Assembly: GCF_007859755.1 (NCBI RefSeq) | Contig: NZ_SJPF01000003.1 | Span: forward strand, 496,001 to 560,000 | DNA length: 64,000 bases | Direction of reading: 5' to 3' | Origin: Blastopirellula retiformator | GTDB lineage: Bacteria > Planctomycetota > Planctomycetia > Pirellulales > Pirellulaceae | In this document: positions 8,283-18,300 of the stretch, piece by piece | Layout of the letters: each line of letters opens with the position of its first letter | Numbering within the stretch: the stretch's first letter is position 1 | The notes under the pieces: model-generated | Seen by the model: only the letters and a program-made list of their open reading frames with translations | Told to the model about the DNA's origin: nothing | Databases searched by the model: none | Program-made: the position numbers and the translations under genes

Positions 8283-9560
8283 CTAATCGTACAGCCGGAA
8301 CAGCCTTTTCAGGGCGTCCAGCAGCCCGTCGCTCGAGCCGCTGCCTGCCTCGTCGCGCAGCGATTCGAGCGGCGGATGCAGCAGCTTGTTGACCAGGCGA
8401 TCAAACGAACGGGTGATCTCGTCCGCCATTTTCGGGTCAATATCCCCCAGCTTGTTCAGCAGCCGCTTCAGCTCCTCTTCCTTCAACTCGTCCGAACGCT
8501 GCTTCAAACGGCGAATCGTCGGAGCGGTGGCGCGATGGTTGAGGTCGGCCATAAACTTGGCGGTCTCATCCTCGATGATCCGCTCCGCCTTGGGCCATTC
8601 GCGCTCGCGAGCCGCCCGGTTCTTGTCGCAGGTATGCCGCAGGTCGTCGATCGAAAAGAGATAGACGCCGACTCGTTCGGAAATTCGCGGATCAAAGTCG
8701 CGGGGGATCGCCAGGTCCAGGACGAACAGCGTCCGCTGGAACCGCGCCGCTTCCAGCTGTTTGTATTCTTCCAACCGCACGATCGGCTCGGTGGCGCCGG
8801 TGGTCGAGACGATCAGGTCAGCGTTAACGATCGCCTTGTTCAATTGATCCCACGGCAGCGCTCGCCCATTAAAGCTGGCCGCCAGCCGCGCCCCGCGGTC
8901 GAGACTACGATTGACGACCGTAAACGACTTCGCGCCGACGTCGACCAGGTATCGCGCCGTCTCCTCCGCCATTTCGCCGGCGCCGATGATCAGCACCTGT
9001 TTGTCGTCAAACCGGTCAAACACGTTTCTGGCGAAATCGCTGACCGCAACGCTGGGAATGCTGACCCGCTTCTTGTGGATCGTCGTTTCGTTGCTGACGC
9101 GCTTGGCGACGCGGATCGCCGCTTGAAAGCAACTGTGCGTCAGCGTGCCGGCGCTGTCGGTTTGCGTCGACAGATCGTACGCCTGTTTCACTTGCGACAA
9201 GATCTGCGCTTCGCCGACGACCATGCTGTCGAGACTGGCCGCCACCGTAAACAGATGCCGTACGACATCTTCGCCGGTCCGCTCCAGCACATTGTCGAAC
9301 ACGTCCTGCGGTTCGACATGATGAAAGTCGGCCCAAAACTGCACCATGTCGTGATGCGTCGGGCAGACGTTGCCGTCGATCGCCGCCGTGTAGATCTCGG
9401 TCCGATTGCAGGTCGACAGCAGCACTGTCTCGATATCGGGATAGCGATCGCGGAAGGTTTGCAGCGCCGCTTGTGCCTGATCGGGGCTAAACGCCAACCG
9501 CTCGCGCACTTCGACCGACGCATTGTGATGGCTCAGACCGATCATCTGCAGCTTCATCAT
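8283..9560 (-). CDS. hemA: Glutamyl-tRNA reductase
   Basis: First committed enzyme of C5-pathway heme synthesis: reduces glutamyl-tRNA(Glu) to glutamate-1-semialdehyde with NADPH. The 425-residue length is normal. The active-site Cys lies in LLSTCNRTE (about residue 51), the NADPH site is GAGEMAEETARYL, and the C-terminal dimerisation domain is complete. The start codon overlaps the stop of the upstream ccsA-like gene (ATGATGA), suggesting translational coupling. The neighbour is a HemX/CcsA-type membrane protein, a known pairing with hemA. Confidence 0.96.
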   Translation of the reverse strand: MMKLQMIGLSHHNASVEVRERLAFSPDQAQAALQTFRDRYPDIETVLLSTCNRTEIYTAAIDGNVCPTHHDMVQFWADFHHVEPQDVFDNVLERTGEDVVRHLFTVAASLDSMVVGEAQILSQVKQAYDLSTQTDSAGTLTHSCFQAAIRVAKRVSNETTIHKKRVSIPSVAVSDFARNVFDRFDDKQVLIIGAGEMAEETARYLVDVGAKSFTVVNRSLDRGARLAASFNGRALPWDQLNKAIVNADLIVSTTGATEPIVRLEEYKQLEAARFQRTLFVLDLAIPRDFDPRISERVGVYLFSIDDLRHTCDKNRAAREREWPKAERIIEDETAKFMADLNHRATAPTIRRLKQRSDELKEEELKRLLNKLGDIDPKMADEITRSFDRLVNKLLHPPLESLRDEAGSGSSDGLLDALKRLFRLYD

Positions 9561-10459
9561 GCTGGCGCCTCCTCGGTCGGAGGAGCGACCGGCGCTGGCT
9601 GCTCGATCGGTTGCTTGGTCGCCTGACCATTGGCGGCGCGGGCATGCTGCGTCGGGCCGAACAAGATCAGCCCCAGCACCAGTCCCAAGAACAAAAAGTT
9701 CGCCAGCGTCAGGTAGGCGATCTTTTGCCCCTGCCGCGCCGGCTTGTAGATCAGTTCAAATGTCGTCGCCGCGACCAACCACAAGAACAACAGTCCGCTG
9801 CTCCAGACGACCGGATCGCTCCAAGGGAAGCTGCTCGTTTCGCGATCGATCTTCAACAATACGCCCGCCAGCAGACCGCCGGCGAGCAAGCAGGTCGAAA
9901 CGATCATCGTGCGGCGATTGAAATTCTGCAGCCATTCCAGACTTGGCAGCTTAAAGCCTTCCCGCTGCAGCATCTTATGCTTTAGTCGGTACGACTGGAT
10001 CAAATACATGATGCCGGTCGCAAACCCCAAGAAGACTGTCGCCGTGCCCGCCAGCAGCAGCACCCCATGGATGATCTGCAGTGGGCGAACGCGGTTCTGC
10101 GGATCGAACGGCGCCACCTGGTCCATCCAGTACGCCATCCCCAGCAGCAGCAAAATCGGCGGGATCATAAATAGCCCCAGCGCCGTTTGCGGATTGGTCA
10201 GCGACATCGCCAGATAGGTCGCCGCCAGCACCCAGGCCACAATCAGGCACCAGTGATGCCACGACGAAATTGGCCCCGCCTCGACCAAGCCGTTTTGCTC
10301 GCCGACCAGGTAAATGGTGTGGGCGATCAGGCCGGCCGCCATAAAGCCGACCGACAGAATTGCCCGCATTTGCGCACGGAAGAAGAGCCGCACGATTTCG
10401 AGCAGGAGGGCGACCCCATAACTGGCCGCAAAGCAAAAGATCGTAATGCCGGAGAGCAT
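9557..10459 (-). CDS. CcsA/HemX-type cytochrome c assembly membrane protein
   Basis: A 300-residue inner-membrane protein with about eight hydrophobic helices spread along its length. It resembles the CcsA/ResC/HemX family. These handle heme for c-type cytochrome maturation, or in the HemX subgroup influence HemA levels. The WHHWCLIVAWVLAATYLA segment around residue 66 and the IIHGVLLLAGTATVFLGF helix with its His fit this family. A disordered, Pro-rich tail ends the protein. It is coupled to hemA by a 4-base stop/start overlap, so heme synthesis and heme delivery are probably co-expressed. Confidence 0.82.
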   Translation of the reverse strand: MLSGITIFCFAASYGVALLLEIVRLFFRAQMRAILSVGFMAAGLIAHTIYLVGEQNGLVEAGPISSWHHWCLIVAWVLAATYLAMSLTNPQTALGLFMIPPILLLLGMAYWMDQVAPFDPQNRVRPLQIIHGVLLLAGTATVFLGFATGIMYLIQSYRLKHKMLQREGFKLPSLEWLQNFNRRTMIVSTCLLAGGLLAGVLLKIDRETSSFPWSDPVVWSSGLLFLWLVAATTFELIYKPARQGQKIAYLTLANFLFLGLVLGLILFGPTQHARAANGQATKQPIEQPAPVAPPTEEAPA

Positions 10460-10630
10460 GGGGGGGTAAGGTGTCTCGCGATTCGGTCGCCTTCATCATT
10501 CGCCGCAAGGGCTTCATCGGCAACCCAGCAGGGGAGTCTGGCGTGAGCGTATGATTCTAAGGATAATCCGGGCCACGGCTTACGTCAGGCGGCCTCGGCC
10601 GCAAAATCCAGCGAACCCCAGGAGTTTTTG

Positions 10631-11059
10631 ATGGAATCCCGCATGAGCATCGTTTGTCTGGGTGTTCGCGACTTCGCCCGATCGTACCAGTTTTATAGTG
10701 ACCTCGGCTTTAAAACGACGGCCAAACCAACCGATCCGATCGCATTTTTCTCGGCCGGGGGCGTGGTCCTTTCGATTTTTCCGCTCGAGCAGCTCGCCGC
10801 CGATATCGGCCCCAATGTCCCCGTGCCGCAGCCCGGCTTCGGCGGCATCACCCTGGCCCACAATACCCGCACCAAAGAAGAAGTCGACCAGGTCATGGCC
10901 CAAGCCCAGCAGCTAGGCGCCAAAATCGTCAAACCCCCGCACGAAACCAACTGGGGCGGCTACAGCGGCTATTTCACGGACCCCGATGGTTATCACTGGG
11001 AAGTGGCGCATGGGGCGATGTGGAAGTTTGATGAACGGGGGTGTTTGATTCTGGAGTAG
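10631..11059 (+). CDS. VOC-family (glyoxalase/bleomycin resistance-like) protein
   Basis: A 142-residue vicinal-oxygen-chelate fold protein. The pattern SIVCLGVRDFARSYQFYSDLGF at the start and GYSGYFTDPDGYHWEVAH near the end is typical, with Glu and His as candidate metal ligands. The enzymatic role cannot be told from sequence; family members include glyoxalases, dioxygenases and antibiotic-binding proteins. ATG at 10631 has AGGAG 6 bases upstream, which decides the start. Divergent from the ccsA/hemA unit. Confidence 0.85.
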   Translation: MESRMSIVCLGVRDFARSYQFYSDLGFKTTAKPTDPIAFFSAGGVVLSIFPLEQLAADIGPNVPVPQPGFGGITLAHNTRTKEEVDQVMAQAQQLGAKIVKPPHETNWGGYSGYFTDPDGYHWEVAHGAMWKFDERGCLILE

Positions 11060-11167
11060 GCGTGGGCGCGAACTTGGCGGCTTGATTGGGATCTAGCAAG
11101 CAGGCAGCAGTGCGAAAGAAAAATGCCTGTGGAAATCTAGATTCGTCGTCCAACCCAATCGTCGGCA

Positions 11168-11461
11168 GTGAGTTCAGACAAGGCACAAATCTTGGAACGT
11201 CGCCGCGTCGAACTGATCCATGCGGTCAGCAGCGACGCCAGCGACGCAGCGCTGGAAAAGCGGGTAGCCGCCCTGAAGAGCGCCATCTACGGATTTCTCA
11301 AGAAACGCTACGTCTTTTTGCACCCGTTTCAAAACGAGGCGAAAGCCCCACAGCAACAAGCCCTAAAATCCCGGTGGGAGAGCATCTCCACGGAGGAAGT
11401 GATCGCCCTTGTCGCTACCTGGCCAAAAAACCCGACTCACAAGCAGTTGCAATTGCCGTGA
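11168..11461 (+). CDS. Small hypothetical protein
   Basis: A 97-residue, mostly helical, basic protein starting at GTG (11168). It has no recognised domain. Helix-forming residues 5-50 (ILERRRVELIHAV, ALEKRVAALKSAI) could be a short coiled coil. No clear ribosome site was found, so the start is uncertain. Repeat copy 4 follows 66 bases after the stop. Confidence 0.45.
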   Translation: MSSDKAQILERRRVELIHAVSSDASDAALEKRVAALKSAIYGFLKKRYVFLHPFQNEAKAPQQQALKSRWESISTEEVIALVATWPKNPTHKQLQLP

Positions 11462-11875
11462 TGTGGCGAGCATTCGCGATTGAACTTTTCGTTCTCTTAG
11501 TCAGGCAGAGCCGTCGTCGCTGACGAGCTGCCTGTTGAAAAATGCCATCGTGGCATTTTCCAACCTCGCCAGGCTCAGAGCATAGCTCTTCGCGGCTCGC
11601 AAAATAACGACTTACGTCGCTATTTTGGGATCGCATCCCTGCGACCACGCAGTCCATCGAGAAAATCTACGGACTGGTAGCAAGCAGTGCACTGAATAGT
11701 CTTCCTGCCATCGCATCCGAAATTACGCATTCTGCAAAATAGGCATCAACCACTGCTAGCTTTCGCGACTACGCCAGTTTCGCCGCTTTTCAGTGAATCG
11801 AATGATGCCGATAGTCGAAGCATTTGGCAGAGTAAGCAAGCAACGTTGATTTATCAAGCGAGTTGTAGGGGCGTG
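11462..11875. other. Intergenic stretch holding repeat copy 4
   Basis: A 414-base gap before the cellulose locus. It contains the reverse-oriented mobile element 11528-11676 and about 200 bases of sequence with no recognised gene or RNA. The promoter for the BcsC-like gene should lie between 11680 and 11875, but I cannot single out its boxes. Confidence 0.5.
11528..11676 (-). repeat. 149-bp MITE-like element, copy 4
   Basis: Full-length copy in reverse orientation. Flanks are CGAG (11524-11527) and GTAG (11677-11680), not identical, so the target duplication appears decayed. It borders the cellulose locus on the left. Confidence 0.85.
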
Positions 11876-14800
11876 ATGGAGAGGAATCTCAATCCAGAAC
11901 TAGGCAATCAAAGTCAACTCGACTATGGGGGTTGCTGCTGGCACAGCTCGCTAGCAATCACCGTTTCTCGTTCTGTCGCGATCGTTTATTTGTTGATGTC
12001 GGCGTGGATGGTTGAAGCAGCTCCGCCGGCGGAGGTAAGTATGCCGCGAAGACGTCCCTTGCCAACATCGGCGCCGAAAGTAAGCAAGGATACATTGCTG
12101 CCGCTCACACCTTCTGGTAATGCGGTAAATGATGAGAGTTTCCTAAAGTCGCAGGCGCCTTCGTCGCCTCCAAGCGAATCCAATTTGCATCTGGGGCCAC
12201 GCCACACCGCGCCCATTGCTGAGGAGATTTTGCCGAGCAACCCAATTCGGCATTCCCTGGGAACCGATCCGAACATTAGCAATGATCTTCAACACCAAGT
12301 GCTGCTCGAAGCTGCTCGCAATGCGGTGGCCCTGGGCGATCTGAATGTCGCGGCTGAGCGTTTCGAGACGCTGCTCAATAGCTATCCCCATGATCTAGAA
12401 GGACGTCTGGAATTTGCGGGAATACTTCTCCGCTTGGGTCGCCAACAGGAAGCGATTGCCAATTATCGCCAGGTTCTCAAGTTAGATCCGCGGAACACGC
12501 AAGCCTCGCTCACGCTGGCCGACTTGTTGATCGGTCAGCATCAGCTCGAAGAAGCAAACGCACTTCTCGCTAGTCAACTTCAGCTTGATCCGAACAATGT
12601 CTCGGTGGCGCTCCGTTTGGCGAGTGTCTTCCTTCAAATGGGGCATCGCGCCGCAGCGATGGAAACGCTCCATCAGTCGGTCTTGAAGAACCAGCTCTCC
12701 AATGCTGATCGCATCTTGGCTGCTAAGGTGCTACGCGCCTTGAACGATCCGACCGCGGCGCTGCAGATGCTAGCCCCGTTGATCCAGCATCAAACCCTCG
12801 GCCACGATGGACTTAAGCTGGCGCTGAGGTGTCAGGTATCGTTGGGCAACTACGATGCCATGCAGCAACTCGCTGCGCAGTACACTGAGGCCAAGCCGGA
12901 CAACATCAGCACGCTGCTTGAGCTGAGTTCTGATCTACTGGACGAAGAAGATTCTTTAGCCGCGTTGTTCATCCTGGAAATCATCGCGACGCAGGTTCCT
13001 CCCGACAGCGAGGTCCTAACGCTCCTGGCTCGAGCACGCGTTGCTCAATATCAGCTTCCGCTCGCCCAACTGATGATCGAAGAGTTCAAGCATCTGATTC
13101 CAGAAAGGGATCGCATCTTACTTTGGGGCGAAATTCTGCAGCGGTCCGGCAACTATCTCGAAGCGATCTCCGACTTCGAACAGATCCTGCTGGAGGAACC
13201 GAATAACCGGCGAGCCATTTACGGGAAAGCCCAGTTGCTGCAAGCGTTGGGACAGTATGACGCCGCGGAAGCGACGTTGCGGTGCTACTCTCAGACTTTT
13301 CCGCAAGAACTGGGGCCACGTTTCCGCTTGGCTCAATTGTTGATCGACCAGCAGCATCTTGATCAAGCCGAGTTCATCTATCAAGAGATTATCGCCGAAG
13401 AGCCGGGCGTCGTATTCGCCTACCGTGGGCTGCTAAGGCTACTGATTCGTCAACAACGCTACGATGAAGCCGCGGCACTGATTCATCAACTGCAGCGAAC
13501 GCGTCCCTTCGAACCGCTGCTGACGTCAACGCTTCGCATTGAACAAGGGCTTCTATTGGCAAAGCTGGGCCAGGCGATCGAAGCGATTGAACTGCTGAGA
13601 AATCATGAGCCTGCCTCACGGACGCAACTGCCAGACGGATTCCTGGTGATGTATCAGGCCGCATGTTTCGTTGGCGAACCGAGCCAAATTGAAGCCGCCA
13701 AGGCAAGCTTATTGGGGTGCTGCGGGCAGTCTCTAGAACTCTCGATACGGATGTCGGACGAGGCGCTCGCACAGTGTCTCGACTCACTGGCGGCGTGTAT
13801 CCTCGAGCAAGCCAGTCAAATAAGTTCGGGTCAGATCTCGATTGCCGTTCGACTTGCTGACGCTTACGCGGCCGGCAGTTGCATGCCGGACTTGTGCCGC
13901 GCGGCGGAGATTTATCGGAGCGTCATCACTCTTTCGCCCACCAATGCCCGAGCCCGGATAGGGCTTGCACGAGTTCTCTTGAAGATGGATCAACCGGTCG
14001 AATCGGCGGCCATTTATGCTCGGTTGAATCAAGACATGCCGACCTTTGTAACCGCCCGCCGAGAGTATGCTCGGGTGACGTATGCGGTGGATGGCCGCAG
14101 GGCCGGTGACGCGGTCTATTCGGCGCTGCTGCGTGATGCTCCGTCGGCTGCTTCGATGTCGGTTCAACCGATACATGTCGGGCCGGCGTTAACGCTTTCT
14201 GCTCGACAGCCGAATCCGATGAACGTGACCAGCGCGATCTCTCTGGAACGCCAGGCGAAGTCTTGTAAGGATTGGCGGCCGAGCCAGGCAATCTGTGACT
14301 ACCAATCGTTGATCGCCGTGGAACCAGCGAATGAAGACGCCTACTTCGATCTGGGACAGCAATACTTGGCAAAGCGGCGCACATGCGCGGCGATGAATAC
14401 CTACAAGGAACTGCTCTACGTTAACCCTTGCAACCAGCCAGCTGGAATCGCTTTGTCAGGCATCAGCCGCGATGTGCAGCCAAGAGGTACGTTTGACTTC
14501 CTCTACTTCGGACAAAGTGGGCGAAACGGCCTGGCCAATATCAATCGCGTCTCTCTGGAATGGGGAGCGGAGATTCCGCTAGGCGATGTCGATCAGTTCC
14601 TTCGCTTCGACTACGCTCATCTGATTTACGATCCGAAAACGACCGACACCGTTTTGGGGAATTCCTTCGGAGCCGGCATTCACCAGCGATTCTGGGATGA
14701 CTTTCGCTACTTCGCCGAGATGGATGTCCAAGTCTTCGATGATGGATTCTCCCCACGACCGGTCTTCAATACCGGCGTGTCGGTAGACACCTGGTGCGAT

Positions 14801-15388
14801 GGCCGGTTTGAGATTGGCGGCTTTCTGGAAAATGTCGCCGAGAATAGCGAGTCGATCGCCCAAGACATCTACATGGGAGGCGGTCGCTTGGCGGGATGCA
14901 TAATGCCGACCTCGTGGTGGACCGCCCAAAGCCGATATAGATTCAGCGGCTACTCCGATCACAACGTCCGGCACGATCTATTCGTACACAATCGTGTCCA
15001 ACTGATGAAAGCTCCGCACGAGCTGAACCTGCTGGCGGACTACGACTTCCTATCATTTGACGAAGGTTCGATCTTCGGTCCAGGACCTGGCATCGCAGGG
15101 ACCGTTCACCCCTACTTTGCTCCCTCCGGTTTCTCGCAAGTCAGCCTCGGGCTCGAGTACAAGCTGCACCTTAGCCGATACGACTTCGAAGGCGCGCCGC
15201 AGCGTTGGGTTTCGCTCGAGTATCGTGGGCAATGGGACTCGCAAGGACAATTCTATAACATCGGGCGCGTGCGTGGCTATTGTGACATCTACGGTCGTCT
15301 AGCCGCCGGGGTTGAAACGAGCCTTACCCGTTCGGCGGTTTATAATAACGATGTCGCTTATGCCTACTTGATCCTCTGGTTCCCGTAG
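11876..15388 (+). CDS. BcsC-like cellulose export protein (TPR plus outer-membrane barrel)
   Basis: A 1170-residue envelope protein. The hydrophobic stretch ending SAWMVEA (about residues 24-48) is a signal sequence. Many TPR repeats fill about residues 125-800 (for example LEFAGILLRLGRQQEAIANYRQVLKLDP). The last 300 residues alternate short aromatic strands and Tyr/Phe-rich turns and end LILWFP, as expected for the beta-barrel of BcsC. BcsC guides cellulose through the periplasm and across the outer membrane. I start at the ATG at 11876; a TTG 30 bases upstream is possible. It is convergent with the synthase gene, with only 2 bases between the two stop codons. Confidence 0.82.
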   Translation: MERNLNPELGNQSQLDYGGCCWHSSLAITVSRSVAIVYLLMSAWMVEAAPPAEVSMPRRRPLPTSAPKVSKDTLLPLTPSGNAVNDESFLKSQAPSSPPSESNLHLGPRHTAPIAEEILPSNPIRHSLGTDPNISNDLQHQVLLEAARNAVALGDLNVAAERFETLLNSYPHDLEGRLEFAGILLRLGRQQEAIANYRQVLKLDPRNTQASLTLADLLIGQHQLEEANALLASQLQLDPNNVSVALRLASVFLQMGHRAAAMETLHQSVLKNQLSNADRILAAKVLRALNDPTAALQMLAPLIQHQTLGHDGLKLALRCQVSLGNYDAMQQLAAQYTEAKPDNISTLLELSSDLLDEEDSLAALFILEIIATQVPPDSEVLTLLARARVAQYQLPLAQLMIEEFKHLIPERDRILLWGEILQRSGNYLEAISDFEQILLEEPNNRRAIYGKAQLLQALGQYDAAEATLRCYSQTFPQELGPRFRLAQLLIDQQHLDQAEFIYQEIIAEEPGVVFAYRGLLRLLIRQQRYDEAAALIHQLQRTRPFEPLLTSTLRIEQGLLLAKLGQAIEAIELLRNHEPASRTQLPDGFLVMYQAACFVGEPSQIEAAKASLLGCCGQSLELSIRMSDEALAQCLDSLAACILEQASQISSGQISIAVRLADAYAAGSCMPDLCRAAEIYRSVITLSPTNARARIGLARVLLKMDQPVESAAIYARLNQDMPTFVTARREYARVTYAVDGRRAGDAVYSALLRDAPSAASMSVQPIHVGPALTLSARQPNPMNVTSAISLERQAKSCKDWRPSQAICDYQSLIAVEPANEDAYFDLGQQYLAKRRTCAAMNTYKELLYVNPCNQPAGIALSGISRDVQPRGTFDFLYFGQSGRNGLANINRVSLEWGAEIPLGDVDQFLRFDYAHLIYDPKTTDTVLGNSFGAGIHQRFWDDFRYFAEMDVQVFDDGFSPRPVFNTGVSVDTWCDGRFEIGGFLENVAENSESIAQDIYMGGGRLAGCIMPTSWWTAQSRYRFSGYSDHNVRHDLFVHNRVQLMKAPHELNLLADYDFLSFDEGSIFGPGPGIAGTVHPYFAPSGFSQVSLGLEYKLHLSRYDFEGAPQRWVSLEYRGQWDSQGQFYNIGRVRGYCDIYGRLAAGVETSLTRSAVYNNDVAYAYLILWFP

Positions 15389-15390
15389 AA

Positions 15391-18300
15391 TCAGCTTGGG
15401 TCTCGCTGGATCGAAACGGGCTGTATATTGGGAGAGTCAACTAGTTTCAAAAGCAACTGGTACTGCTCGTCGGCGGCTACATACTGACCGGCGTCGTGCA
15501 GCATTTCCGCATATCGCTTTCGCAGATGCAAGTTGTCAGGCTGATCTCGCATGCATTGCGACATCAACTTGGTTGCCCGATCCAATTGATCATCCGAGGC
15601 AAAGTACTCCGCAAGATCTTCCTTAAGTGGTTCACGGCCTTTCTGGGTCGTCAGCTTATCGTAGATGGCGTCCAGGTTGCTTCGCATCTGGGGCGAAGGC
15701 CGCTTCAAGTGACGCACGGCATTCACATACGATGGCCAAAGCGACGAGTCTTGAACGATCTGTTGCGATAGATCATCCAGCAGCGGAACTGCTTGCTGGA
15801 ACTTTTTGTCGGTCATCAACAAATTCACCAGCCGAAGTTTTGTATCCGTGAGTTGATAACCCTGGTCAATCAACTTCTGGAGCTGTGCGATTGCTTGTTC
15901 GTATTCGCCGTTATCCTCAAGGGCATTGGCGAACAGGCTTCGTAATTCATCGGCATCAGGATGCTGCTCGGTCAATTTGCTTAGTAGCTTGACGGCTCCT
16001 TCCGGATTGCCTTCGGCCAGCTCAAGTCGAGCTTGAATCTGCTGGGCATTGAAGCTGGGAGGTATCTCGGCAAGCAGTTCGCGCACGGCGGCGAATTGCT
16101 TCTGATCGAACAGCACGTTGGCCAGTTCAAGCGAGACCTCGGCGTCGGGCTTGATTCTCAAGGCTTTGCCATAGGCAGCCACGGCGACCTCTGGTTTTTT
16201 AATCGAAATCGCGCTGCGAGCCAGACCAACATCAATCTGGAATTGTTGCGTTTTGCTCGGTTTGATCTCTCCGGCCGACGTGGCGGCTCCGATCTCTTTG
16301 AACGCGTCGTAGGCGGCGGCGAATTCCTTTTGATTACTCAGTTCACTGGCACGAGCCAGCTTCAAGCCCACGTCGTTCGGGAAATCCTTCACGAGAACCT
16401 GATCAAGCTTGTCCAGCCGCTCCTTCTCACCCAGTAATTCGAGCGCCCGACGAGCCTCGAAGAGGAGTGCCGGGCTTTGCTTTTCCAAGGGAGCATCCAT
16501 GATGTTCGCCAAAATGGCGTTCGCCTTGTCACGCTGCTGGATACTGATCGGTTGATGGTCCTGGCCCAAAGTCGATAGGAAATAGTTGTCTTTCCAAACA
16601 TGCCAGGCGCACAGCACGCACATGACAGATGCCGCCAAGGCCATCCAGCCTCCATGAATCAAGGGGCGAACCAAAGGTCTCGGAGCCGTCTTCGAAATTG
16701 GATTCAACGCCGATGCCGTCTTCGATTGTCGCTCCGACGCTTGCAGGCTCTTCAGCAAGCTCCGCGACTGATTATCGAACTTCATGAAACGTAGGCGATA
16801 CTCCTCGGAACGCTCCGTCTTCTCCAGCTTGCCCATGCCTTCAATCGCACCGACCGGAGAGTTGATTCGGAAAAAGACCTGCGGGGTCAGTTCCAAACGT
16901 GATGTGGAATCAAACAGGATCGACTCATTTTCGAGAACCGAAGAAACCACATTGATTGAAGTTGGGGCTCCCTCACTGGTTGCCAACTCGATGGGCAGTC
17001 GCATGACATTTTTACGCCGGTGACGAGCGGCATTGGGCCCCAGACGCTTGTATTGATCGTCGACGGCCGCTTCCGCCGATATCGACCACAGATCGCAAAC
17101 CTGCGAATGAGACAAGTTCAAGAAGTGAAAGCCTGCGCGGAATGCCTGAAAGCCTGGTTGTCCTTCCGTTAGCTGCCAGCAACTGCGCGCCTCGGCCTGG
17201 CAAGTCAACTGCCGAGTGCCAGAAGAGATGTTCAAAGTGACGATCGCCCCCACGGGGATCGGTTGATAGACGATCGCTCCCAGGCCCGATTCGTTCACAT
17301 CGACGCTGATGGCCTGACCTTTCAAACCATCCCCTTCGTACTGAATGTGAACTTCATTGGTTGGATGACGCCAGGAGAATCTTCCATCGGCAGGACGAAA
17401 TGCCTTGCGGACAACTTCGAAGGCCATAAGCGATTGAACCGTGATAATCAAGCCACCCACGGCCAACGCCACATAGTCGTTACTGGCGCCAAAGTAGATC
17501 TTCGCCGCGGCCCAGGCGATCGCTGCTATGCCCAGGGTGATCACGGACACGTGCGGAGCGATCAACATCGTGAATTTGGTGCTTTGCCGCCCACGTTTGT
17601 TCGTCACCACGAACTTCCCGCGTCCCCGATGAATTATTGCGCGGTATAGACAGCAGCATTGAATCCAGAAGTTGGTCATTGCCTGAACTTCCATATCCCA
17701 TAAGCGACCGTATCCGTTACTTACCACTTTCACTGCCGTCCAGGTCATCAGTAGATAGGTCAGCGTCACAGCCAGCAGCGTTAGTGTGAACTGCCCCACA
17801 GGAGAGACGCCCGTCAGTAACATCAGGATCGGTGCGGCATATAGCAAGGCCTTGGCCGGACCGGTCGTCCAGCCCAGCATCGAGCCGAGATAGTTCAACC
17901 TCTGTCCAAGCGTCAGCCCCTTTAATGTCAACGGGTTGTCGTAGGCGAAGATGCTGAGATTACCTTCACCCCAACGCAAACGCTGCGCAGCGAAGGTCGT
18001 GATATCGGGGGCGGCTTGGGCGGCGATCATCCGCTCGTTCACAAACAACGACTTCCAACCCTTGGCATGCAGCCGCAGCCCGGTATGCATGTCTTCGGTA
18101 ATCGTTTCAGTCGCGATCAGACCGACATCTTCCAAAGCCTTGCGGCGGAAGATCGCCGCGCTTCCGCAGAACACATTCGCATTCCAAGCGTTCTTTCCTG
18201 GCTGGATCACGTTGTAAAAAAGCTGCCCTTCTTCCCAATAGATTCCGCGTTTGAAGTCGACATGCGATTGGAAACTGTCGAAGTTATAGAACGCATGCGG

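Noticed and set aside
11086-11523. Alternative plus-strand frame overlapping 11168-11461
   Set aside because: Arg/Ser-rich low-quality sequence; the 97-residue frame is more protein-like.
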